Position numbers and translations under genes: made by a program. A stretch of DNA of 64,000 nucleotides from Silene conica (lineage: Eukaryota; Streptophyta; Magnoliopsida; Caryophyllales; Caryophyllaceae). The notes under the pieces were generated by a model. The model had not been told where the DNA came from. It ran no database searches and saw only the letters and a program-made list of their open reading frames with translations. Of the stretch, positions 35,240 to 47,220 are shown in pieces; position 1 is the stretch's first letter; the number at the start of each line of letters is the position of its first letter. The stretch spans positions 11,890,747-11,954,746 of the forward strand of contig CM055319.2 in assembly GCA_029255685.2 (NCBI GenBank), written 5' to 3'.

Positions 35240-36219
35240 TTGAACGGATTTTGGTACTCATGATTTCAGCTGCCTGTATAAAATGTTCACAATCAACATA
35301 TAAACAGATTCTAAAATAATCTTATAAAGAAATCAATGGTATAGAACTCGTTGCTGGCATTATGGACTGCACAAGTGTACAGTGCACAGTGCACAGATAA
35401 AGAAACGTTTTTCAGATGGTTAATGTGTGTGCACAGTAGACAAATATTAATATAGTCCGGTCATCAGTCCTCCCTTTTAACCCTTACCTAACTAGCGCCA
35501 CTCTCTTTTAAATGTGATCCGACGTAGTACTATCAATTGTGAAGTTTTTGAATATGATTCAATTAATTCACTTAAAGATTAAACTCCAAAATATTTCGAC
35601 ATAATTCAAAAACATTATTTATAAACCTTAAAAATGTGGGAAAAATATACATAAACTCGAAAATAAATGAAATTTGAGGTAGTGCATGTGATGTATGTTT
35701 CTTTCTCTTTACATGAATTGTCATATTTGCTCTTGAGAAGGATCTCTCTTTGCTTCGATTCTGAAAGCAGTGTTGTTTTCCAATTCACCATCTTTACAGG
35801 ATAGTTGGTTTGAAAAAACTTTTAGGTCAAAGTCAGAGACAAAGTTGAAGTAAAAAGATGCCTTGATCTCAAAGTATAGAGAGAGGGAGTTGAAGTAAAG
35901 ACTTGTCCTATGGTTACATTTGACATGTACGTAAATGCTTAAAATTTTAAAACTCATCCTTCTGTCGTATTGAGAATCGACCATGAGTCTTGGCTAAGCG
36001 TTAGTAATATATACTCCCTCCGTCCCAATTAATTGTCTCCCTTTCATACAAACAGTAAAAATTTCACAACAAATTCCCTATTTTCCAATGACTATGTAAA
36101 CTGCTTATACAATACTCTATATATTTGGTATTAACACATAATTACTGCTCTAAGACATGAAATTTACAGCAGTATGAACTGAATAAGGTCGCTGTAAATT
36201 CGTTTTACTGATAAACGAA
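35240..36219. other. Spacer between the S10-like and DUF3537 genes
   Basis: No gene recognised. At 35375-35397 GTGTACAGTGCACAGTGCACAG forms a short palindromic run. At 36012-36035 CTCCCTCCGTCCCAATTAATTG is one end of a Stowaway-like MITE without a matching second end nearby. The DUF3537 3' UTR probably lies just left of 36220. Confidence 0.5.
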
Positions 36220-39200
36220 TTAAGAAATGCCGACAGTCTTGCTAAGCAACCAAAGTACTAAGGATAATTCCACTCCGAAAATAGTATGAAGGTATGTTCT
36301 ATCCAACATGAATCCAAACACTGTAATCCCAGCTCTGTTGTTCTCTAGATAGGTCACTGCAAAATAACATATCCAATTTTCAGTTTATCTTCAATTTCTA
36401 ATTTACATAATATCAACGTTGATGCTTAAAACGGTGTCGTGACAACTTATTCTTGAACCGAACACTGCCCATTAACATAGCAATTGAGTATAGTTACCTA
36501 ATGCTTGCCTTCGTTGGTAAGTGATTGTATTAGCTATTGCAGGCACCATCTTAGCATTGTCGAGGTTGTCTTCACCATCCCCGTCCTCATCATCAGATTC
36601 AGAGCTCGCACTAAATGGAAATACTTGAGAAGAAATTTGAGGGGATAATGAGTGGATGACTTGAGGCTCACCCTCGGCCACATCTTCAAAAGCGTCAATG
36701 GTAGCACATACATGCCATTTTGAAGCCAACGCCGTGATGGCTTGTGCTCTATGTGTGATTTTTGCCGCACTCCTTAGGCATATGCACACTCCCGCTACCA
36801 ATGTTACAGAGCAAAGCTACAATTTTACGAGTCAAATGTTAATGACGATTTGAAACGATTGTCAAATGACATTTTACATGAATTTTGAATGAAACGGTTT
36901 CATGTATTTAGGTACGAAACCATGATTGTACAATTCTTGTCGCGTAAGATATGTTTCAGTTGAAATTAATACGTAAATCAATATAAGCAAGAGATAAGAG
37001 CAAGAATTACCGCAACTTCACCGGCAGTGTACATATTGACCTGACTATTAGACTTAGTAGTAACAAGCAAGGAAGCAAGCTGGCTAAACGTGACAAAGAG
37101 CAACATAAACAAGAGGAAAGCCCGAAAGCGATGACTAATAATCCTCAACGTCCTTCGGATTCTAAGGTGCTCAGACAAAACAGAAGCAACATCGGTTTTG
37201 ACTTGGAAGACGAGAGCAAAATCCTCGAGTCGAAGGATTTGAAGGTAGCAACTTGATCTGTAGAGGACACAGGCTAAGAAGAAGATGGAAGAACGATAAA
37301 GCCAGGAACATTGTTCCAATATACAGGAAATAGCGTGGCTTAAGAACATGTTGCCGTAGTATGGGATTTTATCGCCTCCTGTTGTGTACCACCAGATTTT
37401 GTAGGCTGTATCGGCTGCGAAACATGGTAGTACGAATATGCATAGGATTTTGAGTGATTTCTGCAAGGATCATTACACCAAATTTTAATCAGTCTCTTAA
37501 AAAACAGCAAAGAAAGTTGTCATGATGTATTAAAAGTACAAACAAACATTTCGATCAGTAGCGGATCTGAGGGTACTAGGCGGAGTAAGAGAGGGACTAT
37601 CCCTGTTAAAAACCCGAAGTTGAGATACTTAGATTTTTCCCATTTTTACCTCATGGCCTTGCTAGTTCTAAGTTATTGTGTGGTTTCCCACCGGGGATCA
37701 GATGCTTGTAAAACACACGTTAATACTTTAAAAATTTGTCATATTTTTATCAATTGGAAGCATAAGAATGATGAGCATAAATTGCCTGGATAATTAGTGC
37801 TCGTTAATCTTTGCATCTTTCTTTTGCTAAGATTCGCGCCATTTATCTTTGATGCCTAAAACCCAAATTCCGTGGGTCGATTGGGTATATCAGTATATGT
37901 ACAATAACTTATCGAGTTTGACTTCTAAATTTTAAAAAAACTTACGATCGTAAAGAAATATTGCTAATAAGTTGCATACTAATTATATTAGATGTATGTA
38001 GACCTGACAAATGGGTCGAACGATCGGGTTATGGATCGGGTAGATACGAGTTCGGGTAAAATACGGGTTAGGTGTATTTCGGGTCCGGTAAAAACGGGTC
38101 AAGTATATCCCGGGTCAGGTTCGGGTAAAAATACAGAACAATCAACATCTTTTTCTCGCATTTTTTAAAACTTCTTTTATATCGTAATTCCTACCTTTTA
38201 TACGTTTTCTCTTCTCTTGCTCGTCTTAGTCAACTTAACTGTGACCATTTTCGCCATCACCACCCACATCACAATCGTTATCGTCATCATCACCCTCATT
38301 AACTCGCTAAGTATGATAATGAGACTCAAATAAGATAACAATGATGACGTGACATGTGATCTGAGGTGATGAGGTAGAAGTGTTGACGCGAATTGTGGTT
38401 CAATTTGATGTATTTAATACGGTGAAAGCGGCTGGTATGACACACACTTCGAGGTGATGATGTGGCATGTGGTCATAGGCGATGAGGTGGCAATGATGTG
38501 GAATAAGGTGTAAGTGACAGTGTGACTTACATTTCGATGTAATGACGTGACATGTTGTTCATCGAATAATGAGGTGATAGTGCTAACGTGGAATATAACT
38601 TGACGTACTAAACTAAAAGTGATGACGTGACATACACTTAGAGATGATGACGTGGTATGTGGTATGAGGTGATGAGTTGGCGGTGCTGACGTGGAATGCA
38701 ATTCGACGTACTACGGTGAAAGTTGTGACGGTGTGAAACACACTATGAGGTGATGACGTGACATGTTTTTTGAAATGATGACGTGACATATTACCGCATA
38801 TATATACCTATTTCTTCTCAAAAATTTATAACTTATCAATACCTATATGACATTATATATTTTAAAAATGATATATTGTCTTGACCCAACGGTCAACCCG
38901 CTGCGGGTCGAGTTTTGATCCGTTGTTTACGGGTCAAAACGGGTTCAGGTAGAAAAACCGGGTTATTTACAGGTTATTTACGGGTCGGCACAGATTTTGA
39001 CAGGTATAGATGTATGGTGTAATTAAATGCAAAAATATGATTGTGTCTTAATATATACTTAAAATTTAATATATACATAAAACGTATTTTATGTGAATTT
39101 TAATAACATAAAAAAGCACGACCTAAAATTTACTCCATATGTTGCGATTAACAAATTACTATGACTCCACCCCAAAGTTTCTGGCATTTTCTGGCATCAA

Positions 39201-40077
39201 TCAACATAAAGCATTTATTGAAATATAGTTTTATTGAAATAGCTATCAAAATTGAGAGACTTTTGCTTTAATATTTTCTAAGTATGTTTAAATATTTGCT
39301 CCAACAGATCTTAAGAAAGAACATAATACAAATCAACCCCTTACTATCATATAATTTCAAAAATAAAAAAGAACGACAAATAAATTTTGCTCCTAACTTT
39401 ATATAATGCATATGTTCGCTAATTTAAGACTGTTATTATCATATACTCCGTATGTCATTAAATAGATGACATAGTCGGAAAACAATTTGTTATAAACTTA
39501 CAACGGTCTCGATTCTCAAATGAAACATTTTATTTTGTAATTGGTAGTAATGATCTGAACTATGAATATAATGATGATTAAAACAGAGAAAGATCAAAAC
39601 TTGGAAACCAAGCAACATAATTTGGGTGATCATATATATATTGAAAAGTGGAGATTAAGAAGAAAAAGAAACCTGAAGTTGAATAGTATAATCATCTCTG
39701 ACTTTGTCACTTTCTTGACAAAGTTTATCAAGAAAAAGAAACTTCCTTAAACCATACTTCCTAACATAATGAGTGAGGCAAAAATAGGATAGAACAGAGA
39801 TAGACGAGAGCGAAAGCTCGACAACAGAATCAAAGGGTTGTTCATGATCTCGATCATTGCAAGAAGAACAAGATATGACAAAGTGAGATATTATTGGAAC
39901 TCCTATGCAAAACAATAAGAAAACGGACCAAGATAAGCTTGCTTTCCATGGATTTGATTGATCAATAAATGCCCAATTAAGAAATATTCTAAATTTTTTA
40001 AGTTCATCAAGTTCATAGTCTATGAAACTCTTTTGTGTTTTCAAGGATAGCAACTTTTGTCTCTCTTGGTCCTCCAT
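36220..40077 (-). CDS. DUF3537 seven-transmembrane protein (gustatory-receptor-like family), four exons
   Basis: Exons on the minus strand: 40077-39673, 37460-37011, 36816-36498 and 36356-36220. All borders are GT-AG and in phase (0, 0, 1), giving 436 codons plus stop with no break. This is the normal size of the plant DUF3537 family. Hydrophobic segments fit about seven membrane spans: ASLSWSVFLLFCIGVPIISH, SISVLSYFCLTHYV, ILCIFVLPCFAADTA, HAISCILEQCSW with SSIFFLACVLY, FRAFLLFMLLFVTFSQL, VTLVAGVCICL and TIFGVELSLVLWLL. The C-terminal block YLENNRAGITVFGFMLDR is the family hallmark. An acidic Ser/Asp/Glu loop lies before it (about 350-375). The function in plants is unknown. Published structure-based searches place the family near insect gustatory receptors. 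Intron 1 (2.2 kb) carries a hAT element. Confidence 0.93.
37999..39008. mobile_element. Non-autonomous hAT element in intron 1 of the DUF3537 gene
   Basis: Ends TAGACCTGACAAA and (reverse complement) TATACCTGTCAAAA, with an exact 8-bp duplication GATGTATG (37991-37998, 39009-39016). Subterminal parts are rich in CGGGTCGGG/ACGGGT motifs, as in many plant hAT MITEs. The centre is a degenerate minisatellite, and no transposase is present. Confidence 0.8.
38340..38790. repeat. Degenerate ~105-bp minisatellite within the intronic hAT element
   Basis: About four units built on GATGACGTGACATGTG, GAGGTGATGAGGTGG, GTGCTGACGTGGAAT and TTCGACGTACTA, spaced roughly 85-112 bp apart with much divergence. 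Confidence 0.6.
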
Positions 40078-40183
40078 TTTAAGGAGTGTTATGGGGGTTT
40101 TGTGCTATGATTGATCATATGGATTCAGGTTTAGGCTACTGTCTTCATTTTTGTGGTTACTTGTAAGTTTGTCAAAGTAACTA

Positions 40184-40194
40184 CATATATATAG
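40184..40194 (-). promoter_or_regulatory. TATA box of the DUF3537 gene
   Basis: The minus strand reads CTATATATATG about 110 bases upstream of the ATG at 40077, a good place for a core promoter with an ~80-base leader. Confidence 0.6.
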
Positions 40195-42276
40195 GGAATA
40201 CTATATTGCCACGTATGTTATTCGAAAATTGTATTCCTTGAGTTATGATGTTGGTTCGTTTACCTTGATGCAAAAAAAAATTAGGAAATGATTCTAAATC
40301 ATACAAAATACCCTACTTCACATTGAATTGACGTTGGACCATAAAAAAGTTACTAAAAAGGGAAAGATGAATCATCATTAAACTCGCATCAAAAGGGAAA
40401 TATGAACCTACACTATAACTCGGAGGGATTATCTATTTAAGACCGTATTCATGTATGCTCTTTCTGTCCTGGTTATTTGTTTATCACAAATAGGACTATA
40501 TACCGATATGCATATGAACATCGTACCTCTAATACAAATTTAATTGAGTTTATATGCAATTTTTTTTGAGCTTTTAACACTTTTTTCTTGCACTATAATC
40601 TTTAGTGTTAAAATTAAAATCTTTGGATTTTATATGTATTATTTTGAGTTTCAATATAATATTTTGAGTTACAATTTTTTTATAAAGACGCTCAGAATTT
40701 TTTCAATAAACCTCGTAAAATATATGTATAAAATCAAATTTTTTGTTATAAAACTCGAAATCTATACTATCATATGTATACATTGGTTGTTTAATCCTCT
40801 AGTTGTTTGTTTATATATAATAAGTTTTCTTTTCGTCCTAGTCATTTATTTATATATGGTAAGAACTGAAGTATTGAACTCAACTCTCCAAATATCGAAA
40901 ATTTTAAAGGATCAACAATTTGTGTTGAAAATATGAACAATTTGGAGAGTTGGGTTCAATACTTCAATTCTTGATCCTTTAAGAATTTTGATTGACATGT
41001 ATTGGCCTGGGATTACTGAATTGTAGATAATACGGGTCTTTTAAAACTTTTAGTCTAATAAAGCTGGCATTTTATTTGATCATGTCGAGTCTGGTTCGTA
41101 TTTTGTCAATTTAAAATAACTTCTTATGTTACCAATTTTAACATGACCTAACTATATAAATATGTTAGTTGTCTCTCAACCCTAATCCAACTCATTTATC
41201 TCTTTTATAAAACATTTATCTCTAACAAGTTATTTTAACCCACTTTACCCATGACCTAATTAACTAACTTATATGAGTCATTGACTCAAAAAGAGATGAA
41301 TAATACCCCGTATGTCTTTTTCTTAAAGGTTATACTCCTAGTTACTTTAGGATTCTTTTCATTTCCGTTAGACAAAGGACTCTTTATTTCCTCTCTCAAA
41401 CTCTTTTAAGAGTATTCCCCCTACAACTTCAATTATCCCTTTATTTTTTGTGCATAAATTTAGAATTGTTAAATGTTGCATAATGCATTACATTTTGAAC
41501 CGTTATAAACATTTTAGTTCTTTTTAGAAAATAGAGAGGATATGACTCCTTAAAATGTATGAACCAATTTTGTCAGCTTCGTGTCGAAAAGACGATAACT
41601 CTAACCCGACCAAATAAATTGTGTATTGTAATTATGTTAACCTAATTACTTAGCTGAGCTACTTTTATGAACTAACCCATTTATTTTGTGTCAGCTTCCA
41701 ATGATCATGCTTTCTAATCGTGTCAACTATGTTCTAGTCTAAGCCTAATTTGAATGATATAATTTCTTAGACCAATTAAGATTGACCCGATTTAAAAAAC
41801 ATAATTTGTTAAACATATTTAGATTAACCCAATATGCTAAAAGTGGAAATGGGGCAATTTTATTGAATCCCTTTACTATAAAAGGGATAGAATTTCTTGC
41901 AATCCTACTGGTCCATAATTTTTAAAGAGAGAAAATGTTTTCATTTTTGTAGGATCCCATGTTTTTTGTGTGAATTAATTAGTTGCTCCATTACTTTCCA
42001 TTTAATTAATTTCTCATAAGTTTAAATTCAAAAATACAAGAGACCTTTATTTTGTAAGATTTATGCTAAGTTGTTAACTACTATTAAAATCAACATCTAA
42101 AAAAAGTGATGAAAATTATATCAACCTCCATTCAAAAGAAGATGTATCTCTTTAAAAGAAATCATTGATAAAATCATTATTAAATTAAGAAATTGAAATA
42201 TAATAATATCATCAATTAACTAAACAAATCTAAAAAAAAATTATAAATTCACATCAACTACATGTATACTTAGAAT
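40195..42276. other. AT-rich intergenic DNA
   Basis: No gene recognised. Contains a strong hairpin at 40861-40972, listed separately. Confidence 0.5.
40861..40972. repeat. Inverted repeat forming a 33-bp stem hairpin
   Basis: Left arm 40861-40893 (AAGAACTGAAGTATTGAACT...) and right arm 40940-40972 are complementary at 31 of 33 positions with a 46-nt loop. It could be a small fold-back MITE or a miRNA-like precursor. Nothing in the sequence decides between them. Confidence 0.7.
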
Positions 42277-42467
42277 AGTAAGTCTTGCTTGCGACGGGTC
42301 ACCATTTGTGACGGATATTTTGTGAGACAAAATGGATACAAAATGAGTTAGTGGAGAAAGGGACCACATAAATAGTGTTGGAGAGAGAAGAAGTGGGTAT
42401 TTTGTGAGAGAAACGGTATCCGTTACAAGTTTGCGACGTATAGTGCCGTTGCAAATAAGAATTTGTG
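42277..42467 (+). mobile_element. Mutator-type MITE, copy 1 (191 bp)
   Basis: Starts AGTAAGTCTTGCTTGCGACGG and ends GTTGCAAATAAGAATTTGTG. An exact 10-bp duplication TACTTAGAAT flanks it (42267-42276, 42468-42477). Shares the body GTGACGGATATTTTGTGAGA ... AAACGGTATCCGT with the copies at 50465, 51624 and 52757. A 9-10-bp duplication is the mark of the Mutator superfamily. Confidence 0.88.
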
Positions 42468-43479
42468 TACTTAGAATACAAGTGGAGAGTCTTTATGCGA
42501 GAATGATTTGTGTGTTAATGTGACCAGATTCCAAACGTAAGGGGCTATTATCACTCATACGATAAATAAAAAATAATAATTATTCAATAAAATCAGCATG
42601 AAAAATCGTTTAAATTTTTTTACTAACAAATGATTAATGAGTATAAAACTAGTAGGCCAAAGAGGGAACATTCAACTACATTAGAGAGAGATGCCACTAA
42701 CAATATAACCAGAGCAAAACAAAAATAAAATTAAAATCTCGTTTGTTGCTCACCCAATTTATGAAAATTCTGAAAATCCAGAAATTGTGATTTTTAATGG
42801 TTATTTGGTTTACCCTATTTTTTTGATAAAACCTACTCTTTATTTCATAGTAATTGAAAAGAAAATCAACTCCAACATTACAATCAAATGAATTTCTGCA
42901 ATTTATTTGAATTTTATAAATTGATGCATAAATTTAATTCTTGTATGAATCAAATAAGGTATAATTTAACTTTTTTTTTCTATTTTAATATTTTATGTAT
43001 ATATTTAGAATAGTTATTGTAATCTCTAATGACGGGAAGTGGGAAGTACGTAGTCCTGTGTTTAAGTGGTCAATTAGTAGTTGTAGAGAAAATGAAGGCG
43101 CAAGGCACATATATATCATGTGACATCTTGTATTATTAGTAATATTGGCTTTATGTGTCAGAAGCTAAGCTAAAGTTGACAAGTACCACGATCAACACCT
43201 AAAAAAGGCGTAGATTAATGTGAAGTTTAGCTTCCAACTCCAACCATTACAAGGATTTTACCCCGTGAAACTGATAAACAAAAGTGCTATTCTACCTTAA
43301 TTACTCTACATACACAATTTGTCCACTCCCACGGAACCGTCACAGTTTGTTAAACACAATTAGGATAATAATCTCTTGCTTTGTTATTTCTCATTACCAT
43401 CAATATATAATATTTTTAGTGGGCACATGGCCCAATACAAGAGTAGTCTAAAATGGGCTACGGCTTACATACACGAGAT
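42468..43479. other. AT-rich spacer next to the Copia remnant
   Basis: No gene recognised. The right part (43350-43479) may belong to the 3' end of the Copia remnant, but no second LTR was found to compare. Confidence 0.4.
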
Positions 43480-46400
43480 AGTCTATTACCCCCTTCAAGT
43501 TGGAGCATACGGATTAAAAATGCCCAACTTGGCAACTAACGACTGAAATTGAGAAATACCGAGCGCTTTCGTAAGGATATCAGTTAATTGAACCGTAGTG
43601 GATACATAAGAAGGAAGAATAAGACCGTCTTTAATGGCATCTCGAACAAAGTGGCAATCGATCTCGATATGTTTAGCACGCTCATGGAACACCGGATTGT
43701 GAGCAATGTGGAGCGCCGACTTACTATCACTGTATATTTTCACGGGCGCAGACAGACCCCCAAGTCGCTCAAAAGACCCTTGAGCCATTTAATCTCGCCA
43801 GTGACGGCGCGAAGAGCACGATACTCGGCCTCAGTCGAAGACAAGGAAACGGTGGGTTGTTTCTTGGTCTTCCATGCCACAGGAGAAGACCCGAAGTAGA
43901 CCAGCCATCCAGACACCGAACGACGACTCTCGACACACTTTGCCAAATCCGAATCACATCAACCAGTTAATTGCAAAGTGGGAACGAGAGGACAATAAAA
44001 TCCCATGACCCGGGGTGCCTTTGAGATAACGGACCTTTCTCAAAGCGGCATGCCAATGATCATCACGTGGGGAACTCATGTACCGAGACAAAATATGAAC
44101 CCCATAAGAAATCTCCAGCCGCCCGACCAGTCTGCGATAGCACTCCGGGTTAGGTCAGAACTTGCTCGTACTCTCCCCAAGACGGTGGTGTTGCTCGAGT
44201 GGAGTAGGAGCGGGTTTACACCCAAGAAGCCCAACTTATTTCATAATATCTAATGCGTATCTCCGTTGACACCAGAAAATACCATCCGAATTCCGCGCAA
44301 CCTCGATCCCAAAGAAGTATTTTAAGTCACCCAAGTTTTTGATATGAAAACATTTATGCAAATAGGCTTTGAAGGAAATAAGGGAATTTAAATCATTTTC
44401 GGAGATAATTAAGTCATCGACATAAATTAGAACACTAATACGGACGCCCTCCTTCACAAATGTGAATAATGAATAATCATGATAGCTTTGAGTGAAACCA
44501 TACCGTTTTAGTGTCGCGCCCAGTTTCACAAACCAACACCGAGGTGCCTGCTTTAACCCGTACAAAGACCTTTTCAATCGACAGACAAGATCGGGCTTAG
44601 GAGCATCAAACCCGGGAGGCAATCGCATAAAAACTTCATCTTCCAAATCGCCATGAAGAAAGGCGTTATGCACATCCATCTGGTGTAAGTGCCATTTTTC
44701 GCTGCCGGAACAGCAAGAAAAGTCCGGACAGTTGTCATTTTAGCTACCAGCGCAAATGTCTCATCATAATCCAGCCCTTCTGTTTGGTGAATTCCAAACA
44801 CAACCAAACGAACTTTAAAGCGTTCAATGGAGGAGTCAGACTTATACTTTATCTTGTACAGCCATTTACTTCCTAATGCCTTCTTTCCCGTGGGCAAGGG
44901 TTCAAGTACCCATGTTTTATTAGCATGAATGCCCTCATTTCGTCCGACATAGCCGCCCTCCACTCACTATGTTGCACGACAGCCTTAAAGTTTCGAGGCT
45001 CCGTATATGTGGTAAGAGCGGCAATGTAGGAACGATATGGAGTAGAAATTTAGTGCAAGACAAATAATTTGCAAGCGGGGGTAAGGAGTACCTGAGGAAG
45101 GAGAAAAGGCAAGTTGGCGCGAGACTTGAGATGGACTATCATCACCACTATCTTCACCATCACACTCGAGATAATAATCATTAAGATTGCGGTTCAGGAC
45201 CCGTGTACGCTGACCCCTTCCCAAATCAGGTTGTACCGAAGGACTAGGGGGCTGATTCGGAGCAGGCGAATGGGCCGGATTCGAATCAGGGGTATTGGGC
45301 AGAGGTTGAACAAGGGAGCTGGGCTGGTTTGGTGTTGGTATTACCATAGGATCAGACCCATCAACATTAGGGCCATCACCATCATTGGCCCAATCAACAT
45401 TGACATCATCTTGGCCATGTAAAATGGGATTGGAATCACTAACAAGAGCAGCACTATTGTTGAACGGATATTGATCCTCATAGAATTTAACGTCTCAAGA
45501 TACAAAAAATTCCCGTCGCTCCAAATCATATAAATACCAACCCTTTTGACCAGAGGGATACCCCATAAATACACACTTCCGACTCCTACTTGCAAACTTG
45601 TCACCTTTGGATTTTTGATTGTGAGCAAAGCAAAGGGAGCCGAGTACGCAAAGCAGCTCAAAATTAGGTAATTTGTGATAAAGTCTTTCATGGGGGGTTA
45701 TATACCACATTCAGTAATCGTGACGGAGTCTGATTAATGATAAAAGTCGCAGCCAAAGCACACTCACCTCAAAACTTAATAGGCAAGGCACCCTGAAAAC
45801 GTAAGGCCCTAGCAACATTTAAAATATGTTGATGTTTCCGCTCAACCCGCCCGTTCTGTTGTGGGGTACCCACACATGAAGATTGAAATAATATACTGAG
45901 GTCGGAAAAATAAGGTTTTAAAGGGTGAAACTTCGTCCCGTTATCACTTCGTACAATTTTAAGCTCAGCCGAGAATTGTCTTTTAATCATAGCATGAAAA
46001 TTTTTAAACTTTTGAGGCACCTCCGTTTTGGATGAAAACAAATATATCCACACCCCCCGTGAATAATCATCAACCAAAGTAAAAAAAAAATAACGAGCAG
46101 CCGTCGTGGACGGAACATCATACAGTCCCCACAAATCGCAATGAATTATTTCAAAAGCATGTCGACTATTATTGGTACTCAAAGGAAAACTGTTACAAAT
46201 GTGCTTAGTGCGATGACAAACCTCACACGGTTTTGACAAAGATAAGACTTTAGTACGAATAAAAGGAAGGAGCTTAACAATTTGCTCAGATGGATGTCCC
46301 AATCTGTTATGCCACAAAGAAAAACAACTAGAGACATTATGAGTAACGTGCCCGGCCTTCACGGGAGCCCGAAGATAGTATAGTCCATCAAGCCTCTCAC

Positions 46401-47220
46401 CACTGCCAATCTCCTCCCTCGTAGCCCGGTCCTGAATGAGACATGAAGAGACATTGGTTATAAATTCACAATTTAAAGTATCACTTAACTGAGATGCCGA
46501 GATCAAATTACACGTCAGTTGTGGGACAAATAAAACATGATATAATGTAGTGGTGGAAGTCATAGCTACACGGCCCACATACGAAGCATTAATTTTCAAT
46601 CCATCAGGCAAGCCCATAACACGACTCAGAATAGTTTTAACGTCGGTAAGAAGTGAAAAATTACCAGTAACATGATGGGAACATCCCGTATCAATAAGCC
46701 ACTTACCGGAATGATCATGGCTAGAAGTACCGTACACATTTACCAAAGAAGCGGAAGGCACATAGGACGGATCAGTAGAAGGACCCACTGGTCGGGTGTG
46801 TACGGCATTACTCGCAGCCGCTGTTGATGCTTCGGTTCGGCCATTGTTACTGTCATTCGTGGCACGATCATCACTGCCACGTCCACCCTCGCGACCGTGG
46901 CTGGATGACGCACCCCCGCTACCACGACCACCCCCACGCTTTGTCCCTTTATGTTCGTAATACCGGTCCGGAATATTCCCAAGAAGATCGAAGCACATGC
47001 TTCGATCATGTCCATTTCGAGTACAGTGAGTGCAGTGGAGTTTCTGACGTTCGTTACGCGATAATTGGGAGGGCAGTTTATGTTGGGGACGAACAGTATT
47101 GGTAATGGCAAAACTAGCAATCTCATGTGAGGGCTCGGGTGTGACACTAATCCTGCGCACACTCTCCTATTGACATACCATGTGGTAAGCACGAGCAACA
47201 GACGGAAGCGGGGCTAGGCT
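43480..47220 (-). mobile_element. Broken Copia retrotransposon without recognised LTR pair
   Basis: Minus strand, in order: end of gag with a zinc knuckle (CTHCTRNGHDRSMC), protease (WLIDTGCSHHVTG), integrase (LWHNRLGHPSEQIVKLL, GTPQQNGRVERKH), reverse transcriptase ([29 protein letters not shown]) and RNase H (SRRSVSGWLVYFGSSPVAWK, STEAEYRAL). A purine tract (TTGAAGGGGGTAATAGA) sits at the 3' side near 43480-43500. The gag side is cut off near 47220. The element is clearly a fossil, with about five or more breaks, older than the Sirevirus-type element. It is Copia and different from the Sirevirus lineage. Confidence 0.88.

Noticed and set aside
35721-35984. Minus-strand frame of 87 codons between the S10-like and DUF3537 genes
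   Set aside because: No recognised domain, no splice context and ordinary AT-rich composition.
38414-38701. Minus-strand open frame rich in Thr, Ser and His
   Set aside because: It runs through the degenerate minisatellite of an intronic hAT element; no family is recognised.
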